From Asaia bogorensis (GTDB taxonomy: Bacteria > Pseudomonadota > Alphaproteobacteria > Acetobacterales > Acetobacteraceae): a DNA stretch of 54,346 nt. Both the position numbers and the translations under genes were made by a program. Positions 19,637-28,267 of this stretch are shown here, one piece after another; positions within the stretch are counted from its first letter, which is position 1; each line of letters opens with the position of its first letter. Location of the stretch: NCBI GenBank assembly GCA_945873195.1, contig CAMCDA010000008.1, positions 1-54,346 of the forward strand, given 5' to 3'. The notes beneath the pieces were generated by a model that did not search any database, had not been told where the DNA came from, and saw nothing but the letters and a program-made list of their open reading frames with translations.

Positions 19637-20624
19637 GAGCCGGACGCGTCGCCGCGACCGGAACCACCGGCTGTGGCGCCAGCTTGCCGTCTTTCAGCAT
19701 CTCCGGGTCAAGCGGCAGGTCTCGGCGCACGGCGCCGGAGCCACCAAGGCCGGGCACCACGGCGCCGTCCAGCACCACCTCGGTCCCGCCGGCATTGCCG
19801 GTCGTGAAGGTCAGGCCCTGCCGGTTCGGCACCGGCCAGCTCTCGCCGGGCTTCAGCACGCGATTGACCAGGATGGCGCCGCCACGCTCACGCACCTGGA
19901 TCCAGGCATCGGCGCTGGCGCGGATGATGACGCGGGTCTGCTCGCCCTGCGGATCGGCTGGCGCCGGGGTCGTCGCCGTCGGTTGGCCCGATGGATTGGC
20001 TGCCGCCAGATTGCCCGCCAGCGGGTTGACCGGCGCGGCCGCGGCGGAACTCGGGGAAATCATCGGGGCCGGCATGGCGGGTTCCCCGCTCGCGGTCGGC
20101 GGGACGGGTTCGGCATGCGGCACGGGGCGGGCGGCCATGATCGGCGGGATGGCCTGTTCGGCCAACGGCGCCAGGCGCTCGGGGATCGGCGCGACCGTTT
20201 CAGCCGGCAGGCGGCCTTCCCCCGACAGGCGATACCAGCCGGCGTACACGCCGCCCAGCAGCACGATGCCCAGCAGCATGATGGCACCGGCGGGCAGGCC
20301 GCGCTCGGGCACCGGGGCGGGGAAGGCAAGTTCGGTTTTCTGGCCAACCGCCACGGCCTCGGCACGGAAGCGGCGGACCATCTCCTCCGGGTCCAGGCCC
20401 AGGGCGGAGGCGTAGCTGCGCAGGAAGCCCAATGCATAGGCCGAGGCCGGAAGGGCGCTCAGGCGGCCTTCCTCCAGGGCGTGCAGATAGGTCACGCTGA
20501 TTCGTAGTTGCCCCGCCGCTTCAGGCAGCTCCACACCAAGCCGTTCCCGCGCGGCGCGCAGGTCCGCCCCGGCATTCGGGGCCTCGGCTGGGGCTTCGGC
20601 GGCCGGCCTCGCAGTCGTCATCAT
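19632..20624 (-). CDS. rodZ: RodZ-like cytoskeletal/HTH membrane protein
   Basis: A 330-residue protein with a Cro/CI-like HTH at 21-80 (LRAARERLGVELPEAAGQLRISVTYLHALEEG), one membrane segment at about 112-131, a long Pro/Ala linker (about 145-230), and a C-terminal beta domain of the DUF4115/RodZ type (TRVIIRASADAWIQVRERGG...FTTGNAGGTEVVLDG). RodZ links MreB filaments to the rod-shape machinery. Position before ispG is common for rodZ. ATG at 20624 has GAGGAG 10 nt upstream; a neighbouring ATG at 20621 is possible. Confidence 0.82.
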   Translation of the reverse strand: MMTTARPAAEAPAEAPNAGADLRAARERLGVELPEAAGQLRISVTYLHALEEGRLSALPASAYALGFLRSYASALGLDPEEMVRRFRAEAVAVGQKTELAFPAPVPERGLPAGAIMLLGIVLLGGVYAGWYRLSGEGRLPAETVAPIPERLAPLAEQAIPPIMAARPVPHAEPVPPTASGEPAMPAPMISPSSAAAAPVNPLAGNLAAANPSGQPTATTPAPADPQGEQTRVIIRASADAWIQVRERGGAILVNRVLKPGESWPVPNRQGLTFTTGNAGGTEVVLDGAVVPGLGGSGAVRRDLPLDPEMLKDGKLAPQPVVPVAATRPAP

Positions 20625-21046
20625 CTTGCGGCTGCTCCTCAGCCTCAACCCGCGAACATGCAGCACGGCCGCCCCGTTATCCGAAATCCGATCATGATGC
20701 AGAAACCGCCGGTCCGGGTTTTACCCCCCAGGCGCGGCCGGCTTCTAGACCACGTGATCCCCACTTGCCAAGGCCCAGAGTGACTCGGATCGTCCCTGTC
20801 GTCGACTCTTCACACGCGTTGTTCCGACTTCGTAATACATTGTTCATGATGGTCATGATGATAGCATGTCCGGGCTGGGGATGGGACGGGGAGGATCGCC
20901 CCCCAGGCACGCCGGGGCGGCGCGCGCGGCGGGAGCGGGCGGGCCCGCGCCGCGAGGGTTTTGCGCGCGGGGGCAGGACCGCGGCCGCCCCGCCCGGACA
21001 TGGGGATGGCCTGTTGTAGCAGGCTATCGCAAAGCGGCTCGGGATA

Positions 21047-21079
21047 ATGCACAAATATAATCCATATATGCACACATAT
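21047..21079 (+). promoter_or_regulatory. Paired direct repeats, candidate activator site for nirB
   Basis: ATGCACAAATAT (21047-21058) and ATGCACACATAT (21068-21079) differ at one base and are spaced 21 bp apart, two helical turns, in an AT-rich island 56-88 bp before the -24 element. That is where an enhancer-binding protein site such as NtrC's is expected; the sequence (GCAC halves) is only partly NtrC-like. Confidence 0.45.
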
Positions 21080-21134
21080 TGGACATAGCCCGCGCACGCA
21101 TCTGCCGAAAATCCAGCCAGGGGCCCAATCTCAC

Positions 21135-21151
21135 TTGGCACGCGTCTTGCT
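21135..21151 (+). promoter_or_regulatory. Sigma-54 promoter of the nirB operon
   Basis: TTGGCACGCGTCTTGCT fits the RpoN consensus YTGGCACG-N4-TTGCW at every defined base, with correct GG-GC spacing. Transcription should start near 21163. This places nitrate/nitrite assimilation under nitrogen-status control through an NtrC-type activator. Confidence 0.8.
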
Positions 21152-21164
21152 GCATTAGCGAACA

Positions 21165-21234
21165 GGGCGAGCATCGCCCAGCACGACAGCTCAACGATGG
21201 GCTGATCGTCCGTTCGGAGCCTCACGCAGGCTCC
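21165..21234 (+). promoter_or_regulatory. Structured nirB leader with three hairpins
   Basis: GGGCGA/TCGCCC (21165-21179), then AGCTC (21189-21193) with GGGCT (21200-21204) around hexaloop AACGAT, then GGAGCCT/AGGCTCC (21216-21234, perfect 7-bp stem). The middle hexaloop has A at position 1 and G at position 4, as in ANTAR-protein (NasR/NasT) targets. No T run follows the last hairpin, so attenuation is only suggested. Confidence 0.4.
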
Positions 21235-21335
21235 CGAGATCGATCCGCGGGGCAATGGCGACCCGCGCACGGACTGATCCCCATGCACAGCACCCTCGCC
21301 CACACGCCTTGCCCGCGCAGCGCGGAACCCCGGGC

Positions 21336-23780
21336 ATGAACATGATCGCGGCCCCGCGCCGCCGCCTGGTCCTGGTCGGCAATGGCATGGCTGGCATCCG
21401 CGCGCTGGAGGAAATCCTCGACCGCGCGCCCCAGGCCTTCACCGTGACCGTCTTCGGCGCCGAACCGCATGGCGCCTATAACCGCATCCTGCTGTCCCCC
21501 GTCCTGGCCGGCGAGAAGACCTTCGAGTCGATCGTCACCAACGACCACGCCTGGTACGAACGGCAAGGGATCGAGCTGATTACCAACGAGGCGGTCACCG
21601 CCATCGACCGGGAAAACCGGATCGTCACCGGCGCCAATGGCACGATGCGGCCCTATGACGTGCTGCTGCTCGCCACCGGGTCCAACCCCGTGATCATCCC
21701 CCTGCCCGGCCATAAGCTTCCGGGCGTGATCGGGTTCCGCGACTTCGCCGACGTGGAAACCATGCTGGCCGCCAGCCAGGCCGGCGCCAACGCCGTCGTC
21801 ATCGGCGGCGGGCTGCTGGGGCTGGAGGCCGCCAATGGCCTGGCCCGCAACGGCATGGCCACGACCGTGCTGCACATCATGCCCACGCTGATGGAACGCC
21901 AGCTCGATCCGGTATCGGCGGGGCTGCTGAAGGACGATCTCACCCGCCGCGGTCTGACCATCCTGACCGAGGCGAACACCAAAATCATCCACGGCACCGA
22001 ACGCGTCGAGTCCGTGGAACTCGCCGACGGCACCATCCTGCCGGCCGATATCGTGGTGATGGCCGCCGGCATCCGCCCCAATATCGCGCTCGCCAAGGAA
22101 GCCGGCCTCGCCTGCGGGCGGGGGCTGCTGGTCGATGACGGGATGCTGACCTCCGACCCCGCGATCTTCGCCGTGGGGGAATGCGTGGAGCATCGCGGCA
22201 CCGTCCACGGGCTGGTGGCACCTTTGTATGAGATGGCGAAGATCGTCGCCGACCGCGTCACCGGCGTGGCCGAGAGCGATTACGTCCCCTCGGTCAGCGG
22301 CACGCGGCTGAAGGTCACGGGCATCGACATGTCTTCGGCCGGAGATTTCACCGGCGACGAGACGACCGAGGAAATCGTGTTCCGCGACGCCGCCCGCGGA
22401 GTCCACAAGCGGCTGGTGCTGCGGGACGATCGGTTGATCGGCGCGGTGCTGTATGGCGATGCGCGCGACGCGGCCTGGTACCTGGACATGATCCGCGACG
22501 GCGCCGATGTCTCCGCGCTGCGCGACACGCTGGTCTTCGGGCCGGCGCTGGCGGGCGGGGCGGACACGGCCGGGCCGGAAACCCTGCCCGACACGGCGGA
22601 AATCTGCGGCTGCAACGGGGTGTCGAAGGGCCGCATCCTGACGGCCATCGCCGAACACAAGCTGACCACGCTGGACGGCGTACGCGGGCGGACCAAGGCG
22701 TCCTCGTCCTGCGGCAGTTGCACCTGCCAGGTGGAGGCGCTGCTCGCCTTCGCCGCCGGCGCCGACTACAGCGCCGCCCCCAAGGTCAGGCCGGTCTGCA
22801 AATGCACCAGCCACGGCCATGACGCCGTGCGGGCCGCGATCCGCGACCGTTCGCTGAAATCGATCCCGGCGGTGATGCGGGCGCTCGACTGGACCACCCC
22901 GGATGGCTGCGCGAGCTGCCGGCCCGCGCTCAACTACTACCTGCTGTGCGCCTGGCCGGGGGAGTACCGCGACGACAGCCGCTCCCGCTTCGTGAATGAG
23001 CGGATGCACGCCAATATCCAGAAGGACGGCACCTACTCGGTCGTGCCGCGGATGTGGGGCGGCACGACGACCTCGGCCGAATTGCGGGCGATCGCGGATG
23101 TGGTGGACAAGTTCGCGATCCCCACGGTGAAGGTGACCGGCGGGCAGCGGATCGACCTGTTCGGCGTGCGGAAGGAGCAGTTGCCGGCGGTCTGGGCCGA
23201 TCTGAACGCGGCGGGGATGGTCTCGGGTCACGCCTATGGCAAGGCGTTGCGGACCGTGAAGACCTGCGTCGGCTCGGAATGGTGCCGCTTTGGCACCCAG
23301 GATTCCACCGGCATGGGCATTGCGCTGGAGCGGATGACCTGGGGCACCTGGACCCCGCACAAGACCAAGCTCGCGGTGTCGGGCTGCCCGCGCAACTGCG
23401 CCGAGGTGACGATCAAGGATTTCGGCGCGATCGCGACCGAGGCCGGGTGGGACCTGTATGTCGGCGGCAATGGCGGGATCAAGGTGCGGGTGACCGACCT
23501 GCTGGCCAAGGTCACGACGGACGCCGAGGTGCTGGAATACTGCGCCGCCTTCCTACAGATGTACCGGGAGGATGCGCACTACCTGGAACGCACCGCGCCC
23601 TGGGTGGAACGGGTGGGCATCGAGCCGATCCGCGCCCGTCTGTCGGATGCCGCCGATCGTGCCGCCTTGGCGGAACGGTTCCATGAGAGCCAGCGCTTCT
23701 CCCAGCGCGACCCCTGGTCCGACCGCGCCGCCGGCGGGGTGGACAGGCACGAGTTCACGCCCCTCGCGACGGTGGAGTGA
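21336..23780 (+). CDS. nirB: Assimilatory nitrite reductase, large subunit
   Basis: An 814-residue NAD(P)H nitrite reductase reducing nitrite to ammonium in six-electron steps. Order: FAD/NAD-binding region (LVLVGNGMAGIRALEEIL; VIGGGLLGLEAANGLARNG), BFD-like [2Fe-2S] (EICGCNGVSKGRI ... SSCGSCTCQVEALL), then ferredoxin-like half-domains and the sirohaem/[4Fe-4S] site with C644, C650 (CVGSEWCRF) and C684, C688 (SGCPRNCAE). Start at 21336; ATG at 21342 is an alternative and neither has a strong binding site. First gene of nirB-nirD-nasA-SUMT. Confidence 0.95.
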   Translation: MNMIAAPRRRLVLVGNGMAGIRALEEILDRAPQAFTVTVFGAEPHGAYNRILLSPVLAGEKTFESIVTNDHAWYERQGIELITNEAVTAIDRENRIVTGANGTMRPYDVLLLATGSNPVIIPLPGHKLPGVIGFRDFADVETMLAASQAGANAVVIGGGLLGLEAANGLARNGMATTVLHIMPTLMERQLDPVSAGLLKDDLTRRGLTILTEANTKIIHGTERVESVELADGTILPADIVVMAAGIRPNIALAKEAGLACGRGLLVDDGMLTSDPAIFAVGECVEHRGTVHGLVAPLYEMAKIVADRVTGVAESDYVPSVSGTRLKVTGIDMSSAGDFTGDETTEEIVFRDAARGVHKRLVLRDDRLIGAVLYGDARDAAWYLDMIRDGADVSALRDTLVFGPALAGGADTAGPETLPDTAEICGCNGVSKGRILTAIAEHKLTTLDGVRGRTKASSSCGSCTCQVEALLAFAAGADYSAAPKVRPVCKCTSHGHDAVRAAIRDRSLKSIPAVMRALDWTTPDGCASCRPALNYYLLCAWPGEYRDDSRSRFVNERMHANIQKDGTYSVVPRMWGGTTTSAELRAIADVVDKFAIPTVKVTGGQRIDLFGVRKEQLPAVWADLNAAGMVSGHAYGKALRTVKTCVGSEWCRFGTQDSTGMGIALERMTWGTWTPHKTKLAVSGCPRNCAEVTIKDFGAIATEAGWDLYVGGNGGIKVRVTDLLAKVTTDAEVLEYCAAFLQMYREDAHYLERTAPWVERVGIEPIRARLSDAADRAALAERFHESQRFSQRDPWSDRAAGGVDRHEFTPLATVE

Positions 23781-23791
23781 GGGAGATGGAC

Positions 23792-24118
23792 ATGGTTGCC
23801 GCCGTTTCCTGGCGCGATGTCGGCGCGGTCGACGACGTGCCCCGGCTCGGGTCCCGCGTGGTGGAGACCCCGTCCGGCGACATCGCGGTCTTCCGCGCCG
23901 CCGATGACACGGTGTTCGCGCTGCGGGACTCCTGCCCGCACAAGCAGGGGAAGCTCTCGCAGGGGATCGTGCATGGGCATCGCGTCACCTGCCCGCTGCA
24001 TAACTGGGTGATCGAACTGGCCGATGGCCAGGCGGTGGAGCCGGACGAAGGCTGCGCCGGGGTGATCCCCGTGCGGGTCGAGGCTGGCCGGATCCTGCTG
24101 TCGGTCCCGGTGCGATGA
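23792..24118 (+). CDS. nirD: Nitrite reductase, small subunit (Rieske-type)
   Basis: A 108-residue Rieske-fold protein with CPHKQGKLS and CPLHNWVIEL supplying the C-x-H/C-x2-H pattern. Small subunit of NirBD. The ATG at 23792 has AGGGAG 6 nt upstream; an ATG at 23786 and a GTG overlapping the nirB stop (23777) are alternatives. Lies 11 bp after nirB. Confidence 0.9.
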   Translation: MVAAVSWRDVGAVDDVPRLGSRVVETPSGDIAVFRAADDTVFALRDSCPHKQGKLSQGIVHGHRVTCPLHNWVIELADGQAVEPDEGCAGVIPVRVEAGRILLSVPVR

Positions 24119-24135
24119 AGGGCGAAATGCCAACG

Positions 24136-24160
24136 CCCCCTCCCCCCTTGAGGGGGAGGG
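24136..24160. repeat. Palindromic repeat A, copy 1
   Basis: A 25-bp dyad with CCCCCTCCCCCC on the left, TTGA core and GGGGGAGGG on the right, between nirD and nasA. The same unit recurs at 28268 and 50815 and, as a variant, at 48018. Confidence 0.7.
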
Positions 24161-24199
24161 AAAAGGGAGGCGACAGCCACCCCGGGCGGCGGAGGCAAG

Positions 24200-26872
24200 G
24201 TGATCCGCACCGCCTGCCCCTATTGCGGCGTCGGCTGCGGCGTCGTCTCCCGCCCGGACGGGACCATCATCGCCGACCCGGCCCATCCGGCGAACCGGGG
24301 CCGCCTCTGCTCCAAGGGCGCGGCGCTCGCCCAGACGCTGGACGACTCCGGCCGCCTGACCACCCCGCTGATCGGCAACGCCCCCACCGAATGGGACACC
24401 GCCCTCACCCTCGTCTCCGACCGCTTCCGGCAGACCATCGCCGAACACGGCCCGGACAGCGTCGCCTTCTACGTCTCCGGCCAGTGCCTGACCGAGGACT
24501 ACTACGTCGCCAACAAGCTGATGAAAGGCTTCATCGGCAGCGCCAACATCGACACCAACTCCCGCCTCTGCATGGCGTCCTCGGTCGCCGGCCATGTCCG
24601 CGCGTTCGGAGAGGACGTCGTCCCCGGCACCTATGAGGACTGGGAGGAAGCCGACCTGGTCGTCCTGGTCGGCAGCAACGCCGCCTGGTGCCATCCCGTG
24701 CTGCATCAGCGCCTGCTCGCCGCCCGCGCCGCGCATGGCACGCGGATCATCGTCATCGACCCCCGCCGCTCCGCCACGGCCGAGGGCGCGGATATGCACC
24801 TCCCCATCGCCTCGGGCACGGATGTCGCGCTGTTCACCGGGCTGCTCTTACACCTTGAGCAGGCGGGCCGGATCGACCACGCCTGGGTCGGGCGGCACGC
24901 CGCCGGCCTCGATGCCGCACTCGCCACCGCCCGGGCCGCCTTCCCCTCCACCATCCCCTCCCCCGCCGCCGACCCCGAGGACCTGACCGACGCCGTCGCC
25001 GTCGCCTGCGGGATCGACCCAGAGCTGCTGGAAGCCTTCTTCCAGGCATTCGCCGGCAATGAGCGCGTGCTGACCGTCTGGTCGCAGGGTGTGAACCAGG
25101 CCGCGGATGGCACCGACCGGGTCAACGCGATCATAAATTGCCACCTCGCCACCGGACGGATCGGGCGGCCGGGGATGGGACCGTTCTCGGTCACCGGACA
25201 GCCCAATGCGATGGGCGGGCGGGAGGTCGGCGGCCTCGCCAACCAGTTGGCCGCGCATATGCGCTTCGACGATCCGGACGACCAGGCGACGCTGCGCCGG
25301 TTCTGGAACGCGCCGGCCCTGGCCGAGAAGCCGGGCCTCAAGGCCGTGGACCTGTTCGACGCCGTGCGCGACGGGCGGGTGAAGGCACTGTGGATCGTCG
25401 CCACCAACCCCGCCGCCAGCATGCCGAACGCCGGCCTGGTGCGGGAAGCACTCGCCGCCTGCCCGTTCGTGGTCGTCTCCGACTGCTGGAACACGGACAC
25501 GAGCGCGCAGGCCCACGTCGTGCTGCCCGCCGCCGCATGGGGGGAGAAGGACGGGACCGTCACCAACTCCGAGCGCCGCATTTCCCGCCAGCGCCCCTTC
25601 CGCGCCGCGCCCGGAGATGCCCGCCCCGACTGGTGGCAGTTCGCCGAGGTCGGGCGCCGGATGGGCTGGGAAGACGCCTTCGCCTGGCAAACCCCTGCCG
25701 CCATTTTCCGGGAGCACGCGGCGCTGTCCGCCGCCGGCAACCACGGTCGGCGGCTGTTCGATATCGGGGCGCTCGCCGACCTGGATGACGCGGGCTACGA
25801 GGCGCTCGCTGCCGTTCGCTGGCCTTTGCCCGCCGGCGCGACCGGCGAGGGCGGGCGGTTGTTCGCCCAGGGCGGCTTCTCCACCGCCGACCATCGCGCG
25901 CGCTTGGTGCCGACACCCTGGGTGGCCTCGTCGCTCGACGACCGCCTGGTGCTGAACACCGGCCGGGTGCGCGACCAGTGGCATACGATGACCCGCACCG
26001 GCCTCGCGCCCTCGCTGATCGCCCACACCGATGAGCCCCTGCTGGCGATCCACCCCGCCGATGCGGCCGAACGTGACATTGCGCCGTTTGGCCTGCTGCG
26101 GCTGACGACGGACGCCGGTGAGATGCTGTTGCGCGCCGACCCGCGCCACACGCAGCGCCGGGGCGAGGTGTTCGCGCCGATGCACTGGACCGACCAGTTC
26201 GCCTCGTGCGGGCCGGTCGGGCGGGTGATCGGGGCGGCGCGCGATCCCGTCTCCGGCCAGCCGGCGCTGAAGGGGGCGCGGGCGCGCGTGTCTCCGGTCG
26301 AGACGTTCTTCCACGGCCTGTTGCTGCGCCGGACCGGCGGGGCGCTGCCGGATACGCTCCATTGGATCCGCATCCCGGTCGACAACGGGCAATTGTTCCG
26401 CCTGCGCGGCCTGCGCGCCGCGCCGTCCGGCGCCGATCTGTCCCGGCTGGCCGCTGCGTTGCTGGACGCACCCGAGGGGGCCGAGTGGCTGGAAGCCTCC
26501 GATCCCAGGCGCGGCGTGCTGCGGGTCGCCAGTGTCGTCGACGGCGTGCTGGATGCCTGTCTGTTCCTGGCGCGGGACGCCACCGGCCTACCGTCGGAGG
26601 CCGCGATCGCCCCGATGATCGGCCGGCCGGTGCCCGATGCGGCGCGTGCGCGCCTGCTGGCGGGCCGGCCGCTCGATCCCGCCGCGCTGGAGGGGCCGAG
26701 CGTCTGCGCCTGCTTCGGCGTGTCCCGCGATGCGGTGCGGCACGCGATCGTTACCCACGGCCTGCGCGACGCGGCCGCCGTCGGCGCCCATCTGCGCGCC
26801 GGCACCAATTGCGGGTCCTGCATTCCCGAACTTGAGGAGATACTGCGTGATGTCCGAGTTCCGGCGGAATAA
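24200..26872 (+). CDS. nasA: Assimilatory nitrate reductase, molybdopterin catalytic subunit
   Basis: An 890-residue Mo-bis-MGD enzyme reducing nitrate to nitrite in the cytoplasm. N-terminal [4Fe-4S] ligands C6, C9, C13 and C37 (TACPYCGVGCG ... GRLCSKG). Probable Mo-ligand Cys124 in NSRLCMASS. MopB dinucleotide-binding domain toward 580-700. A C-terminal BFD-like [2Fe-2S] domain is fused on, with C836, C838, C871 and C874. This fused form is typical of NasA. Start is GTG at 24200, four bases after GGAGGC. No nitrate transporter or NasT/NasS genes are in the window. Confidence 0.93.
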   Translation: MIRTACPYCGVGCGVVSRPDGTIIADPAHPANRGRLCSKGAALAQTLDDSGRLTTPLIGNAPTEWDTALTLVSDRFRQTIAEHGPDSVAFYVSGQCLTEDYYVANKLMKGFIGSANIDTNSRLCMASSVAGHVRAFGEDVVPGTYEDWEEADLVVLVGSNAAWCHPVLHQRLLAARAAHGTRIIVIDPRRSATAEGADMHLPIASGTDVALFTGLLLHLEQAGRIDHAWVGRHAAGLDAALATARAAFPSTIPSPAADPEDLTDAVAVACGIDPELLEAFFQAFAGNERVLTVWSQGVNQAADGTDRVNAIINCHLATGRIGRPGMGPFSVTGQPNAMGGREVGGLANQLAAHMRFDDPDDQATLRRFWNAPALAEKPGLKAVDLFDAVRDGRVKALWIVATNPAASMPNAGLVREALAACPFVVVSDCWNTDTSAQAHVVLPAAAWGEKDGTVTNSERRISRQRPFRAAPGDARPDWWQFAEVGRRMGWEDAFAWQTPAAIFREHAALSAAGNHGRRLFDIGALADLDDAGYEALAAVRWPLPAGATGEGGRLFAQGGFSTADHRARLVPTPWVASSLDDRLVLNTGRVRDQWHTMTRTGLAPSLIAHTDEPLLAIHPADAAERDIAPFGLLRLTTDAGEMLLRADPRHTQRRGEVFAPMHWTDQFASCGPVGRVIGAARDPVSGQPALKGARARVSPVETFFHGLLLRRTGGALPDTLHWIRIPVDNGQLFRLRGLRAAPSGADLSRLAAALLDAPEGAEWLEASDPRRGVLRVASVVDGVLDACLFLARDATGLPSEAAIAPMIGRPVPDAARARLLAGRPLDPAALEGPSVCACFGVSRDAVRHAIVTHGLRDAAAVGAHLRAGTNCGSCIPELEEILRDVRVPAE

Positions 26873-27776
26873 CGGCGTGCTCGGCCTTCCCACCGTTATC
26901 GGCGGCCACAGCGCCATTGCACCCGGCCGTACCACCGTGATCCCCGGCCTTGTGCCGGGGACCAACCCCCGCACCGGTGCCGCGAGTGGTCCCCGGCACA
27001 AGGCCGGGGATGACGGAATAGGGGGGCGAGCGACCCTGGTCGGCGCGGGGCCGGGGAGTCCGGACCTGCTGACACTGCGAGCCGCGCGGGCCATCGGGTC
27101 GGCCGATGTCGTGCTGTTCGATGCGCTGATCGACCTGTCGATCCTGGACCTCGCCCCGCCCTCGGCCCGCCGGATCGATGTTGGCAAGCGCTGCGGGCGG
27201 CATGCGATGGCACAGACCGCGATCAACGCCCTGATCCTCCGTCATGCCCGGGCCGGCGCGCATGTCGTGCGGCTGAAGGGCGGCGACCCCTTCGTCTTCG
27301 GGCGTGGCGGCGAGGAACTGGACTCGCTCCGCGCCGCAGGCATCCCGGTGGAGGTCGTCCCCGGCGTCACCGCCGCCTGTGCCGCCGCGGCCAGCCTGCA
27401 AATCCCGCTGACCCATCGCGACATCGCGCGATCACTGCATTTCGTCACGGGCCATGGCAGCGACGGGAGCGTACCGGGGCATGACTGGACGGCCCTGGCC
27501 ACGGCTGGCGGGACGATCTGCGCCTATATGGCCAGCCGGACGCTGCCAACCGTCTCGGCCCGGTTGATCGATGCCGGGATGGCCGCCTCGACCCCGGCCG
27601 TCGCGGTCGAAAATGCCTCCCGCGCCGATGAACGCCAGGTGGTTGGGACGCTCGGGACACTGCCGGCCCTGCTGGCCGCGGCGGGGATGGAGGGACCGAC
27701 GATCGTGGTGATTGGCGCCGTCGTGGCTCTGGGCGCGCGGGTGGCGCTTGAGGACGTTCAGAGGGCGGCGGCCTAG
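26850..27776 (+). CDS. cobA: Uroporphyrinogen-III C-methyltransferase (sirohaem synthesis)
   Basis: A 308-residue SUMT: VGAGPGSPDLLTLRAARAIGSADVVLFDALID, VRLKGGDPFVFGRGGEE, VPGVTAACAAAASLQIPLTHRD, HFVTGHG, and a YMA/MAS loop (CAYMASRTLP). It methylates uroporphyrinogen III to precorrin-2, the precursor of NirB's sirohaem. The N-terminal ~60 residues before GRATLVGAG are not part of the family: residues 29-55 are encoded by a palindromic repeat. No ATG or strong start lies after that element except a GTG inside it, so translation apparently runs through. The start overlaps nasA. Confidence 0.88.
   Translation: MSEFRRNNGVLGLPTVIGGHSAIAPGRTTVIPGLVPGTNPRTGAASGPRHKAGDDGIGGRATLVGAGPGSPDLLTLRAARAIGSADVVLFDALIDLSILDLAPPSARRIDVGKRCGRHAMAQTAINALILRHARAGAHVVRLKGGDPFVFGRGGEELDSLRAAGIPVEVVPGVTAACAAAASLQIPLTHRDIARSLHFVTGHGSDGSVPGHDWTALATAGGTICAYMASRTLPTVSARLIDAGMAASTPAVAVENASRADERQVVGTLGTLPALLAAAGMEGPTIVVIGAVVALGARVALEDVQRAAA
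26935..27015. repeat. Large palindromic element inside the SUMT coding region
   Basis: The arms 26935-26964 and 26986-27015 are near-perfect inverted copies (two mismatches over 30 bp), both built on ATCCCCGGCCTTGTGCCGGG. Each arm can also fold alone. Translated in frame it gives VIPGLVPGTNP...GPRHKAGDDG, a peptide pattern seen wherever this kind of alphaproteobacterial repeat is read as protein. Confidence 0.7.
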
Positions 27777-28213
27777 CCCAAGGCCAGGCGAGCCCCGTAG
27801 AGCACCAGCGCCGCGAGGGCGCCGGCGATGATATCGTCCGCCATGATCCCGAATATGCCATGCCGGCGGTCGGCCCAGCCGACGGGGCCTGGCTTGAGAA
27901 TGTCGAAGGCGCGAAACAGGACGAAGGCGGCCGCGATCTCCAGCGGCGCGATGGTGCCGACGCCGAACAGGGCGATCCACTGGCCGGCGAACTCATCGAT
28001 CACGACCCAGCCAGGATCATCCGGCACGGGCTCCCGTCGCAGCGCCCAGACTCCCGCGATGGTGGCGAGGATCGTGGCGGCGGCCAGCACCAGCGGGGAG
28101 ATCAGCAGCAGCCCCGTCCCAATCAGCACGGCGACCAGGGACGCGACGGTGCCGGGCGCGAAGGGCGCGAGGCCGGTGCCGCCGCCGGAGGCGATCAGGC
28201 GGGCGAGGGTCAT
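27773..28213 (-). CDS. pgpA: Phosphatidylglycerophosphatase A
   Basis: A 146-residue membrane phosphatase that dephosphorylates phosphatidylglycerophosphate. Seen: GTGLAPFAPGTVASL (residues 12-26), EPVPDDPGWVVIDEFAGQWIAL near 61-82 with the acidic catalytic cluster, FRAFDILKPGPVGWADRR and GIMADDIIAG. Three to four hydrophobic spans. Its TAG and that of the convergent SUMT gene share the four bases CTAG (27773-27776). Confidence 0.9.
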   Translation of the reverse strand: MTLARLIASGGGTGLAPFAPGTVASLVAVLIGTGLLLISPLVLAAATILATIAGVWALRREPVPDDPGWVVIDEFAGQWIALFGVGTIAPLEIAAAFVLFRAFDILKPGPVGWADRRHGIFGIMADDIIAGALAALVLYGARLALG

Positions 28214-28267
28214 GGACGGGGCGTGGGTGAGGGGCTGGGCGGCCGCCCATGCGTGGCAGCGCGATCG

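Larger units (their letters stand above)
20625..21335. other. 711-bp divergent intergenic region between rodZ and nirB
   Basis: No convincing gene. The rodZ-proximal half contains TCATGATGGTCATGATGA (about 20845) and a very GC-rich stretch (20900-21000). The nirB-proximal half holds an AT-rich patch with paired repeats, a consensus sigma-54 promoter and several hairpins, listed separately. The leader from the predicted transcript start to the nirB ATG is about 170 nt. Confidence 0.6.

Noticed and set aside
20692-21303. Gene on the minus strand in the rodZ-nirB gap
   Set aside because: Translation is low-complexity, lacks a ribosome site and overlaps the sigma-54 promoter.
21222-23360. 712-codon open frame on the minus strand opposite nirB
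   Set aside because: Low-complexity His/Gly/Arg-rich translation; an antisense shadow of a strongly conserved gene in high-GC DNA.
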